NCBI GenBank assembly: GCA_930367215.1
Contig: OV884060.1
Span: 13,906,001-13,970,000 of the forward strand
Direction of reading: 5' to 3'
Length of the DNA stretch: 64,000 bases
From: Pollenia angustigena
Taxonomy: Eukaryota; Arthropoda; Insecta; Diptera; Polleniidae
Position numbers and translations under genes: made by a program. Numbering within the stretch: the stretch's first letter is position 1; the number at the start of each line of letters is the position of its first letter. Positions 23,601 through 34,030 of this stretch are shown here, one piece after another. The notes below the pieces were generated by a model. It worked only from the letters and a program-made list of their open reading frames with translations, did not search any database and was not told where the DNA came from.

Positions 23601-25558
23601 CACAGAGGAGTATTTGGCCTGAAAAGCTGGCCAAAAAGGCAAAACTGAATTTTAAGAAATCTTAAGAACTAAGTACGCAGCTCGACAGACAACAATATTT
23701 TACATTATATTGTAAATTTTGAAGACTTTTAGTTGCGATTTGTAGCTCTGAGACCCTGCTAAAGTCAGGAAAGTGAAGAAAATTATATGAGATTTAAAAG
23801 TTTTTTTCGGTTTCTGGATGTTTATATGATTTTTTTTGCGGCTAAACGAATAAAGGTTTAACAAAGATTTTTTTTCGCTAAAAGGTTTGATCAAAAGTTA
23901 TTTAAAACAGAAAAAAAATTTAAAATATGTTGAATATTCATGTTGAAACAATTCGTTCAAAAGCTAAAAAAAAAACAAATTATACACTTTTTTTGCAAAA
24001 AAAAAGGAAAAGAAGAGGTTTTTAAAGGTGAGGTTAGCATATCTACGAATTATGTTTGATACCACAATAAAATTTGGAATTTTTTGGTTTCTAAAATTAG
24101 AGATTCCAAATTTTAGAAACCAAAAAAAAAGTGTGCGCAAGTTTGCGCCATTATTTTTGACGATTTTTTTAAATTTTCACATTTCTTCTATTTTTGCTCA
24201 TCGGGCACTTTTTCTTATACCTTTATATCGTCATAAACTTTTATGTATTTTGAATTATTGATTTCAACTGTTATTCACATCACTTTTAACACTTCACAAT
24301 ATTAATACCTGCCTATATGTAATTATAAATTGCAAAAATTCTAATTATCCGTAATAGTTTTAAGGGAATGCCCCACACATCCCCAAAAAAAATTTTTTTT
24401 TTAAAAAATAGCTTTTTCCAAAATGAAATGAAATTTTTTTTTGAATAAAATTGTTTAGTAAGGTAGTTCTTTTGGACTTTATATTTTTTTACAACTCAAA
24501 ATTTTTTTTACATTAAAAAAAATTTTCACCCAAGTAAAAAATTTTCAAGTCGAGAGGCGCGGATTAGGATTTTATTTTAGACCCATGGTTTCTTCGGAGA
24601 ATTTTCTTAGAATTTTATGTAGATTACGTTTTTGCTATACGATTTTAAATTTTTTCTTTCATCCATACAAATCGACCCGCCCTAATGTACATACAGTCTG
24701 TCAAGAATGAGTTTAAACCTTTAAAATCAGCATTTGTTAATTGAGTTTTGCGATTTATACCAACTTTTATTCCTTAAGCTTCGTACAGACGATGGTCAGA
24801 TCTTACAATATTGGTAAGCAGCGTTGCTTAAATTGCATTAAAATTGGCTAAAATGTCTTACAACTGTGAACATTGTAAGCTCATTTGTATTTGCAGATGT
24901 GCAAAATTAATGCATCTGACAATGGACCATTGTCAGACAAATTTTGCTATTGGCAACGCCTGCTTACAATATTGTAAGATCTGACCATCGTCTGTACGAA
25001 GCTTTAGGAATGTGGCTTTTAGAAAAATCTTAAAAATTTAAACTTTTTGGTTCTTAAGTTTTTTTATTGCATGTTGAAAACAAAAAATTTGACGCATTTT
25101 GCATGTCAATTTTTTTTTCGGCATTAAATTTTTAATAACTCCAAAATATAAATATAAAATAAATGTGTATGATTAGTTTAAGCAGAATTTTCCGGTGCAT
25201 CTTCTGATCCTCCTACTTTTAAAATCGGAGAACACGTTTTTAAGTTATGGCAAAATATATAAGGCAACCCAACGATTTAGGGGGTGAAGTATGCCACGCC
25301 TTTAAAAGAAAATCCTTACGTACTAGAGAAAAACGGAAAACAGATTTGAATTAAGGGCATCCAAATCCATATAATCCACATACTTTTATTTCTAGGGTAG
25401 AGAAAAATTTTTTTGTTGCGCAGTGTAATTTTTTCAAAATCTGCCACTAGACTTTTTATATCATACTACACCTAAAACTATCAAAAAACTAAAACTTTTA
25501 ATTCAAAAAACACGTTTAATAATATTGGCCAGCTTTTCAGGCCAAATAATCCTCTGTG
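23601..25558. mobile_element. TIR element, CACAGAGGAGTATTTGGCC ends
   Basis: A 34-bp terminal inverted repeat (23,601-23,634 and 25,525-25,558) matches at 33 of 34 positions. TGTCG directly abuts both ends (23,596-23,600 and 25,559-25,563). The CAGAGG-type start could suit hAT, but an 8-bp duplication is not clean, so the superfamily is open. No transposase remnant was recognised in about 2 kb. It contains the Tourist-like MITE at 24,777-25,003 and a degraded relative of the 27,051 element at about 24,540-24,690. Confidence 0.75.
24777..25003. mobile_element. Tourist/Harbinger-like MITE
   Basis: 227 bp with ~50-bp inverted ends (AGCTTCGTACAGACGATGG ... and its inverse) and a perfect 3-bp TTA duplication (24,774-24,776; 25,004-25,006). 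A TWA target duplication is typical of PIF/Harbinger elements. A second short palindrome (GACAATGGACCATTGTC) is in the centre. Confidence 0.85.
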
Positions 25559-26082
25559 TGTCGTCGGAAAAACCATTTTAACAGACAGACGGACAGCCGG
25601 ACATCGTTAAATCAACTTCGCTTTTCAAAAGGGCCCAGACTATATACATAAATATTAGCCCTTTAACCACTAACACCGTCTACAGACGGTCATCACAAAA
25701 CTCTGTGATTCCCCCACTAAAACAGTCAAAGGCTTTCTTATAAAACATAAAATGACTTAGCCAGCAGTGTTAATTCATGTTAATCGTCGCTGTGTTAGTT
25801 GAAGAGAAATATTAATTTTTAATTAGATTTTGGTGAGAACTGCCAAAAAAAATCGGTGCAATATTAGTGAAAATAAAAATTTTAAAAAAATATATTTCTA
25901 GCAACTTAACCAAATTGGAAATTTTTCTGGTAAGAATTATATATTGATATTTTTTAAATAGTTTGATTTATGAGCAATAAATCTCGATTATATTTCGATG
26001 TTTGTAAACACCGTCTGTAGACGGTGTTAGTGGCTAGGGCGAAAATAATTTTGTGTAACGTAACGTAAATAATTTTGTGTAA

Positions 26083-26445
26083 CGGCTCAATGACGAAAAC
26101 AAAGAAAACTCTGATGGCAACCGAAAAGACAAAGAACTAACTCTGTACAAGTTTCGCTTACAAAATGCTAAGGAACTGTGTATTTCTACTGGAAAACGAA
26201 ATATCGGTCATCCTTCATGTGGCGAAGAGCCAGCTATAAGCAGCTTTGTTGGAAAGAATGCAATTCTTCATCCTGTGAGCTTGAGATATGATAAAATTAA
26301 CCATTTTCCTGAATGGGGTTCAGGAAAGTCATGTGAACATTGCAAAACGTCAGATACACATACGATTTGTACAAAATTCCAGATTCATTTATGTTTCTCA
26401 AAAGCAAAAACTGCTTTACAAAATACCATATTAATGCGTAATTAA
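26083..26445 (+). pseudogene. piggyBac transposase, C-terminal fragment
   Basis: An open stretch of 120 codons without a start codon, ending in TAA at 26,443-26,445. It contains the family's C-terminal order: LYKFRLQNAKELC (end of the core), then LRYDKINHFPEWG, and the cysteine-rich domain with CEHCKTSDTHTICTKFQIHLC. The Cys-x2-Cys and the later Cys residues of the zinc-binding domain are visible, but the final Cys/His pair of a full domain is not. The three catalytic aspartates and the N-terminus are gone, so it cannot be active alone. The fragment points toward the right end of the element, as expected. It is not bounded by a Met, so simple ORF scans miss it. Confidence 0.85.
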
Positions 26446-26543
26446 CTTTTTGTTACTTTTAAGTCTTTTTTTTCGAATTTTTTTTAAATAAAAATAATTT
26501 TAAATAGTACTGCATTTTTAATTTTTTTTCTCTTAATCACTAA

Positions 26544-26883
26544 TGGCCATTTTCTCATTAGGCGATTATCTTTTTTCCCAACGAAAAACTGCACATTAAA
26601 GAAATTTGGTTTTCTCAATGTCTCATTTGCTTCGATTTTATCGCAAAGCTAACCGGCACTCATCTGCCAATTATTTATTTTCCTTTTATTTGCCGTTCAG
26701 ATAAATTCAATCAGCTGACTCCCAACTTTTACATGTATTTTGAGTGGCGTTGCCAGCTGAAAACTTTGTTTTTTGTCGGTATATTGAGAAACCCAAAATC
26801 GTTAACGGACAGTTTATCGGTCCAATAAATTTATGTTGACAATATGTAACAGACAGTTTGTCGATACATTGAGAAAATGGCCA
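26544..26883. mobile_element. MITE inside piggyBac element, TAA duplication
   Basis: TGGCCATTTTCTCA opens and TGAGAAAATGGCCA closes 340 bp; TAA flanks both ends (26,541-26,543; 26,884-26,886). Related TTTCTCAATG words occur inside. The 3-bp TWA duplication suggests Harbinger/Tourist type. Confidence 0.65.
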
Positions 26884-27050
26884 TAAGACTGTCTACAGAC
26901 GGTCTTACGTTTTTCTCACCTCCTGCATTTAAAAAGCATTTTTTCAGCAAACGGACTTCAAATTCGTGTTTTTCAACATAAATGCACCATAAAATCAAAA
27001 TTATTGAAATCAAATAATACGTATTTGATTTTTAATGGTTAAAGGGTTAA

Positions 27051-27547
27051 GGCGGGCCAAATTTTTTGTCGATTAGAGCCGCCCCCTAGAATGATTCTAT
27101 GGACAATTCTAAGCAACTTTGGTGAAGGAACCATAGGTCTATCTCGATTTTCGAGTCTCCCACTTTTCAAAAAATGATTTTTTCCCTATAACATCATTTT
27201 GATTCAAAATTCGATTTTTTATTCATTGTTATATTATCTTTATTATGTGTATATGGGAGGTCGAGAAATTAATTTTTGATCTTTATTTTTACCTATGACC
27301 ACCACCAGAGGGCGTTTAATGCAAATTTTAACTATTTTTATATTCAAATATCAAATTTTGATTTGAAACGAAAAACGAAAAAAAAATGTTTTTAATTGAC
27401 TTGAAAAAATCATTTTTTGAAAAGTGGCAGACTTGAAAATCGAGATAGACCTATGATTCCTTCACCAAAGTTGCTTAGAATTGTCCACAGAATCATCCTA
27501 GGGGCGGCTCTAATCGAGTTTTTCGGCTCACACAAATTGGCCCGCCC
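27051..27547. mobile_element. Long-TIR element, GGCGGGCCAA ends
   Basis: About 497 bp whose left ~130 bp (GGCGGGCCAA, GATTAGAGCCGCCCC, ATAGGTCTATCTCGATTTTC, CCACTTTTCAAAAAATGATT) recur inverted on the right. Only about 230 bp separates the arms. Its left end abuts the TTAA of the piggyBac element. A diverged relative ends CGACCCGCCCTA at about 24,685. Confidence 0.75.
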
Positions 27548-27661
27548 TACTATATATACTTTATATGTACTTTATATAGGCTAAGATAAATATTGTAGAC
27601 GTTACAAACGGAATGACAAACTTATATATTCCCTTACCACCTGTGATGAAGGGTATAAAAA

Positions 27662-28737
27662 ATGGGGCTTAACTTACAGAACAAATAAAATCTAAATATT
27701 GCTGCAATAGAACGAACGTTAATTTTTTTCTTATTCATTTCGTTCAAACTGCCACGACAACAAGAAGAACAACAAGAATTTAGTGCAATTGCTTTAGACA
27801 TTACACAAGGCTACTACACTCTAAACAGCAAACAACAACTACTTGCAACTTAAGCTCTGTTAATATTTCTTTAGATGTTTGTTTGTATATAAATATAATG
27901 TTGTGTTGCATGCTGTTTCTGGCTGAGGCTAATTCTCAGGTATCTAAAGTAAGTAGATGATGGCGCGTTTTATAAACTTTATATCTCAGTCTTTTTGTAT
28001 ACAAAGAAAATAAGAAGATCTTGCTTTTTTTCTAAAGCCTGGAGGGCGCGTGCTGAATTTAATCAGTTTCAGTTTATGTTGCATGTTGCGTACAATGACA
28101 CTCTAGCTTTTTTTCTAATTTTTTGTATATGTATTAAATGCTGTTTTTTTTTAATTTTATTTTGCTAAAAAGAAATTAGAACAAAATTATGTCTTGTTTT
28201 ATTGCTGGCAATGTTGCTAGATGTGTTTGAGATTGACTTTAGCTTAAAGTTGCCAATAGCTTAAGGTTAAATGACAAAATATGTATTTTGCTTAACGGTT
28301 TTAATTTTTTCAACAAATGCAAAATGTATGCAATACACAACATGGCGTTAAAAACATTTGAAAGATAGAATATTTAACAAGATTTACTGCAATTACCTCA
28401 ATATAGTTTCAGCAAAACACAGCAAAAAAAAGCTAAATCGTGTTTTCTATAAACACATGGTAGAATTCAATTTAAATAAAAAAACATAGAATATAAGATA
28501 TTAACTCATATTCTGTGTTTTAAGCAACATATTGCTGGCAATGAAAAAATAGAGATAAAATTTTTTTTTGAAATTTGAAGTTAAAAATATGTTATTGCAT
28601 TAAAATATGAACTATTTAACGTTAGTGTTTTTTAATTATTCTTCCCGGCAATATATCCTTAACAAAGCAACATGTTGCATAGAATAGTGAAACATAATTT
28701 TATACAATAAGTCATCAAGTCAGTAAGGAATATACAT
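27662..28737. other. AT-rich interval, no gene
   Basis: Contains one exact GCAACATGTTGC (28,667-28,678) and scattered GCAACA half-words. No coding frame or repeat copy recognised. Confidence 0.45.
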
Positions 28738-28754
28738 ACATACATACTTTTTTA

Positions 28755-29375
28755 TTAAGTTGACCCTTTGCAGCGACCCATGTGGGTCATTAGCAGAACT
28801 AAGAATGGATTTCCAGGCGACTCGGTCTTCTGCGCTGTTGCTCCAATTATTGACGTTGAGTTAGAAAAGGTTTTTCTGTACTTAATCCTGCCAACGGAGT
28901 TTCGGTCGTCCTCTTTTTCTTCTTTCCTTGGGATCATATTCAAACGCCTTTTTGCTATACAATTGTCTTCCATCCATTCGCAAAACACGGCCCAGCAAGT
29001 ACAATTTTTGGATTTTTAAGCGTTTTAATACATTTATGTCGGTGTATGGCTCATACAGCTGTTGGCTCGTACAATACCAATATTCTCGCCAACGCAGATT
29101 TCCCCATGTACTTATTTTGCGAATATTTTTCTCTCGAACACTTCAAGAACAACTTCATCTGCTTCAGCAAGTACTTATGCCTCTGCGCCAAATAGTAGCA
29201 CTGAAAGAATAATCCTGTTCTTAATTTGTACTTGAATTGCTTGCCTTGTTTTTAAATTGTTTGCTCTAACCAAAGTAACGTAACATCTATTAGAAAGAAT
29301 AATTCTTTGCTTAATTTCTAAGCTGATGTCACTCGTTTTATTTATGGCGGTATCAAGGAATACAAATTCATCCAT
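28755..29375 (-). pseudogene. Non-LTR retrotransposon RT C-terminus, decayed
   Basis: On the minus strand, 29,375-29,175 reads EFVFLDTAINKTSDISLEIK, a QRIILSNRCY block and LSVLLFGAEA, matching the YLG...EIKRRI...ANR...VLLYGAEAW region after the palm of LINE reverse transcriptases. Further on, shifted frames give a GRVLRMDG-type block and 28,988-28,755 gives CEWMEDNCIAKRRL and THMGRCKG, the end of such proteins. At least two frameshifts and several stops separate these pieces. Beyond the end, minus-strand TATG repeats (complement at 28,733-28,746) resemble the short tandem 3' tails of some LINEs. The catalytic region is absent. The clade cannot be fixed by eye. Confidence 0.75.
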
Positions 29376-29622
29376 ACAAACATCTCAACAAATTTCCAAT
29401 ATGATAAGCAACATGTTGCTAGAATAAATAATATTTGCAGTTACCACAGGAAATAAAATGTTATTAAAAGCGAAAAACATGTTGCTTAGTTTTAAATTGA
29501 TATTTTACCTTATTTAAATTAATAACATTTTCAGCAACAATTTTTTAACATAATAAACATTTCTATCAAAATGGGTACCCTGTAAAATTACACATAAAAA
29601 TAAATGTCAAGATCCATAAAAA
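29376..29622. other. Spacer with palindrome words
   Basis: Exact GCAACATGTTGC at 29,408-29,419 and AACATGTTGCTTAG at about 29,478. No gene. Confidence 0.5.
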
Positions 29623-29630
29623 GCAAATCT

Positions 29631-30687
29631 GGATCCGTGCAATAACTCCCAGGTGCAATAAGTCCCAGTACAATAACTCCCAATGAATTAAATCCCAAAA
29701 TAAATGAAATAAGTCCCAAACTGGAGAAAAGAAATAAATCCCAAGAAAATGAAATAATTTCCTAGTCTTAAATGAAACAAACCCCAACTTTTGGGAGTTA
29801 TTTCATAATTAAATAATTCCTAAAGACATTAATGAAATAACTTCCAAAAACAGTCCATCGAAAAGAAATGGAATAAGACCCAAAAAAAATTAAACAACTT
29901 CCAAAGTAATTTATTATATATGTATTCGTTTTACTTGAATATTTACATATTAGGTTGCCAAAAAACTAACATTGAGTCCTCAACATTTTGACAACAAACG
30001 GGGCATTTTATTATATCCTGACCTGCAATGTCAACTGCCTGCAGCTTAAGCACGCCGGGTACAAAGATTACCTCCTCTATGGTATAACAAACATCGGCTT
30101 CGCTAACTAAAGCAAATACCGGCTTCGCTAACTAAAGCTTCTCTGCATAGCCGGCCTTCGGCCGGGCGCAAGGATACTCTCCTCTATGGTGTAACAAACA
30201 CCGGCTTTGCTAACTTCACTGCTTCACTGCATAGCTGGTAACCATAAGACACTGCAATTGCAATTAGCAAAATTTTCTTCTTTGATAAACTTAAGTCATT
30301 GTATTCAAATAGTTTGAAATATCCCGTTATAAATACCGTTTAAAATTTTAAACAATTTTAAGAAATTGCAAATAATTGAAAAAGAAAAAACTCCCACAAA
30401 AAATGAAATAACTCCCACAGCAAATAAAATAACACCGAAAACCAAAATAAAATTAAATAACTTCCACGTTAATTTTTTCGGGGACTTATTTCATTTGGAT
30501 TTTATTTCATTATGAAATAACTCCCAGGCAAAAAATGAAATAACTTTCAAAAAAATTAAATAAAACCGAGAGGGCTGGGAGCTATTTCCTAATGAAATTA
30601 CTCCCACATTTGTATGAAAAATTTTTGGGTCTAATTTCATTTTTTTTTCTTGGGACTTATTGCACCTGGGAGTTATTGCACGGAGCC
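29631..30687. mobile_element. 8-bp-TSD element with AATAACTCCCA arrays
   Basis: The ends GGATCCGTGCAATAACTCC and its inverse (one mismatch in over 35 bp) bound 1,057 bp flanked by the perfect 8-bp repeat GCAAATCT (29,623-29,630; 30,688-30,695), as for hAT-type insertion. Inside, ATGAAATAACTCCCA-like words recur many times, inverted on the right side (GGGACTTATTTCAT). The centre carries CCGGCCTTCGGCCGG (about 30,143) and repeated CTATGGTATAACAAAC and GGCTTCGCTAACTAAAGC. No transposase. Related to 1,590-2,170. Confidence 0.85.
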
Positions 30688-30829
30688 GCAAATCTATATG
30701 AAATGTCTCCAAATATTTTTATTGAAGTTCTACGAAATGTTTCTAGAAACATATTCTTCATATTATATTTATTAATTAAACAGTTTGAATTTGTTGTAAG
30801 TTTTGAAAAAAGAGTAAATGATTGCCAAA

Positions 30830-31460
30830 AAAAAAGGTTATTAAAGAAATGCTGATAATTTTGATATTTTCGAAACCATATTTGGTTAGAAATATTTATC
30901 AACATGTTGCCTTATATAACGAAATATAATAAATCCAACGTACTTAAACTTGGAATGCCAAGCTTTTTAGCAAATAATTGCGCGACATTTTTAGAAACAA
31001 TTTCGTATGTATCAACATGTTGCTAAGTTTGGCGTTGCAGAAGATTTGAGAGACCACATGCCGCTAAGTTTTCTAAGCCGAACTCTTTGAAAACTATTCA
31101 GTAACAATAGTAGGATTTTGTTATATATTTTAAGTTTTGTTGCAGCAAGGTTTTGCTGGTTACAAGGCGGACTGTAATATACTACTGTTTTTAGCCACTT
31201 GATAGTGAAAGTTAATATATCTTGATAATATAAAGGATATACTACACCTTTCCAAAAAAATGTATTGCTGCCGGAACATGTTGAATAATATCTCTTCAAC
31301 ATGTTGCTATAATAAACAAAAGGTATGGATGAAATATTAATTACAAACATTTTACAAGCTCTAAATATTTCTATAAGAATGTTTAATGTTGCTTAGGAAT
31401 CAAATACTAAGAAAAAAACCTAGCCCTCTGTTCAGTATTTCAAAAAGTTGTCTGCGAAAT
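30830..31460 (+). repeat. Segmental duplication, unit B
   Basis: Direct-orientation relative of 18,700-19,390, with substitutions and small indels but collinear words (AGAAATATTTATCAACATG, GTAGGATTTTGTTATATAT, CTTGATAGTGAAA, GGAATCA...TACTAAGAAAA). Not a recent copy. Confidence 0.75.
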
Positions 31461-31813
31461 GTTTCTAGAAACATATTATTCACATTATTTTTATAAATTA
31501 AACAGTTTGAATTTGTTGCAAGTTTTTAAAAAAAAGAAATGTTTGCCAAAAAAAAACTTTTTGTGTTTTTTTATTTGTTCTATTTGCACAAATCAAAACT
31601 TCATTTTCCTAAAAACTTTTTATATTGCATTGTTGCTGTCATTAAAAACTTATAAGTTTGTTCATAAATTTTCTTATTTTGTTCAAAAAATTGCTTGTTT
31701 GCTTTTAAATTTAATTAATTTACTTATAAACATTGTTGCTTTACTGTGAGCACATGATGAATTAGGTAGAAACATATGATTTTACAGAGCAACATATTTC
31801 CTTATTAGTCTAA

Positions 31814-32163
31814 AGCCTAGTAATATTTTCGAACTTGCAAAAAACGTTGCGCAACATTGATTATATTTTGCACGAAAGCGTATTTAACGTTTTTAAAAGA
31901 TACAAATGTACAACATTGTTTTGCGAATGTTAACAAAAACCATATTTTTTTGCCGTTTTCTCCTTATATAAAACCACACAATTTATCAGCTGTTGCTTAA
32001 AATCAATATAAGCAACGAAAACCAAAATGTTGCTAGCATATTTTCGTGTGTTTATCGCAATTTAAACAAAAAAAAAATTTTTTTCGTATGTATTTCACAG
32101 AAATTTATTTGTATATTGAGTTTGAAAACATTTAGCACGAAATACTGAACAGAGTACCAAGCT
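31814..32163. mobile_element. AGCCTRGTACTCTGTTC-family MITE, copy 1
   Basis: 350 bp from AGCCTAGTAATATTTTCG to CTGAACAGAGTACCAAGCT with a TAA duplication on both sides (31,811-31,813; 32,164-32,166). Contains GCGCAACATT and TTGCTAGCA words. Confidence 0.65.
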
Positions 32164-32860
32164 TAAATCTGTATTAACCATAGTACTTTGTCTAAATTTG
32201 TGTGAAAATGTTAAGCAACATTTATTATTATTTTATACGAACAAATTTTTTAAGCAACAAATGGGGTCTTCTTGCGATTTAACGGAATTTATCGTTTTTT
32301 CCTAAACAAAATCCATATGTTTTATTATATTGTTGACATTTAAAAATAAAGTTTGTTTGCTAAGATATTTTTTTTTTTATTTTAAATCAAATGAAAAAAA
32401 ATGCAATATGGCTAAAGAATGGTTACGGGACGGTTGTTTGATAGTGCAACGATTAATAGATGTTGTTATATAAAGTGCCTAACCCTTGCTACACATGAGC
32501 TGGCCAGAACTTTTTTCAATGCGTTTTGTATAGAAAATCAAAACATGTATACGCTAGAGGGCTAACCCTATAAATATACGTTTGCCATTGTTATTTAATT
32601 TTACTTCTTCTTTCTAATAAAATACTACATTTTTTCTATCATAAATCAAATTAAGCGACATAAAATTTCGCGCAAAATAAGTGCAACGCATATTATTTCG
32701 TAGTTGAAAAAAAATGTTGCCAGAAACATTACATTTTAATTGAGCAACATGTCCCAAAGACAGTTATTTCTGTTCGAATTTATTTCTAGATTTTGACAGC
32801 AACATGATGCTGGATTCAAACGGAACATTTTGTGCTTAACTTTGGAACATTTAAGATTTA

Positions 32861-33357
32861 AGCCTAGTACTCTGTTCAAATTTGTGAAAAATGTTGAGCA
32901 ACATTTATTATTTCACACGAAAATGTTGACATGTATCGATGTTACCTATCATGCGAGTTTGTACAATTTGCCGATTTTATTCCTGCAAAGTATGCGACAT
33001 TGTTTTCCGTATGTAAACAAACCCCACATGAATTTTACTAAAAATAATTTTTTTTAATAAAAAAGAAAATAAATATGGATAAAAAACTGTTACCGGTTGT
33101 GTTATATTAATTTTTTATTTCTTATTATTTAATCGGTTCATCCATTTTTGCTTTTGATTAAAATTCCACGTGAAATAAGTGCAGCTTACTTTTTTTCGCA
33201 GTTGTAAAAATATGTTGCCAGAAACATATCGGAACTTTTTCACAAAATGAACAGAGTACAACTCTATCAACATTATTTCATAGATATTCCGCACAAGTTT
33301 TTTTTCATATGCGTTTTGACAGCATTTCACGTGAAATGTTGAACAGAGTACCAGGCT
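32861..33357. mobile_element. AGCCTRGTACTCTGTTC-family MITE, copy 2
   Basis: 497 bp with ends AGCCTAGTACTCTGTTC and GAACAGAGTACCAGGCT, flanked by TTA (32,858-32,860; 33,358-33,360). Its right 210 bp are nearly identical to 38,590-38,801. The TWA duplication suggests PIF/Harbinger type. Confidence 0.8.
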
Positions 33358-33658
33358 TTATCTAGCAAAATGTCAGTTTGAAGAGTTTTAGGGAACTTTT
33401 TGTTTTTTTAGCAACATTTTTCTTTTCTAAGCAACATAGCAGATTTATTTTGGTTATATTAAATACCTTCTAACGTTGTTGGGTATTTTTGTCTAACTAG
33501 CAACATATTGTTCAATGTGTATATTTTTATGAAACATGTTGACATAACTTATAATGGCCTAATAAATTAGAAACATGACAAAAAAAAATTTAAAAGAATA
33601 TATAAAATTATTGTTATTTAATTGCAACATGTTGCTTTTTATAACCAAACCACCATAA

Positions 33659-34030
33659 TTAAGAGGATATTATGCGTTTGTGCTAATGTTTGTTACACCT
33701 AAAAATTTTGGTATTGGACCCACTTTTTAGTACACCCATGACTTAAATTCACTTTTAGAATTGATCTAACGATGTCCGTTCGTCCGGCTGGATGGCTGGC
33801 TGTCTTTGTAAACCCAGTGCCCAAAGTACAGGTCGCCATTTTGGAGATTATTTTCTGAAATATGGTACATAGATTTTAAGTGACACAAGGACAAAGCCAA
33901 TTCAAAATGCTGAGAATCGGTTCATAATTGCATTTATCCATGATTGCCCATGTGTCCCAAATAGGAATCACTCTCGAAAGTTTGTTTTAACATATTGTGA
34001 TGTAGGGTATCAGATGGTCGGGCTTAACCC
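33659..34030 (+). mobile_element. Helentron-like repeat, GTCCGTTCGTCCGGCTGG type, copy 1
   Basis: Shares with 48,417-48,770 a TAACGATGTCCG...CCGGCTGGATGGCTGGC tract, AAACCCAGTGCCCAAAGTAC, and a GAGATTATTTTCTGAAAT block. The GTCC-rich tract followed by AAACC resembles DINE/Helentron-type non-autonomous repeats. No coding capacity. Confidence 0.55.

Larger units (their letters stand above)
25659..27046 (+). mobile_element. piggyBac-like element, internally deleted
   Basis: Begins CCCTTTAACCACTAA and ends TTAATGGTTAAAGGG, the CCC...GGG ends of piggyBac elements. TTAA follows the right end (27,047-27,050); the left has TTAG (25,655-25,658), one change from TTAA. A palindromic CCGTCTACAGACGG block lies just inside the left end (about 25,677) and near the right (about 26,888), and a variant CCGTCTGTAGACGG is at about 26,008. 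It contains the transposase C-terminus (26,083-26,445) and a MITE (26,544-26,883). The catalytic core is missing. Confidence 0.85.
22075..27661 (+). mobile_element. DINE-like element split by nested insertions
   Basis: The host element can be read in pieces: 22,075-22,332 (ACAAGTAAGAGTGTTATG, hairpin TCGGCTATGCCGA, TATACCCTTCGCCA), 23,571-23,600, 25,559-25,654 (CAGACAGACGGACAGCC, GGGCCCAGACTATATAC) and 27,549-27,661 (GGAATGACAAACTTATATA, closing TGATGAAGGGTATAAAAA). Removing the insertions restores about the same length and order as the copy at 6,317-6,890. It therefore predates every element inside it. Confidence 0.75.

Noticed and set aside
24028..24261. 77-codon frame within the CACAGAGG element as a transposase
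   Set aside because: Contains a local inverted repeat (AATTAGAGATTCCAAATTTTAG region) and no transposase motif.
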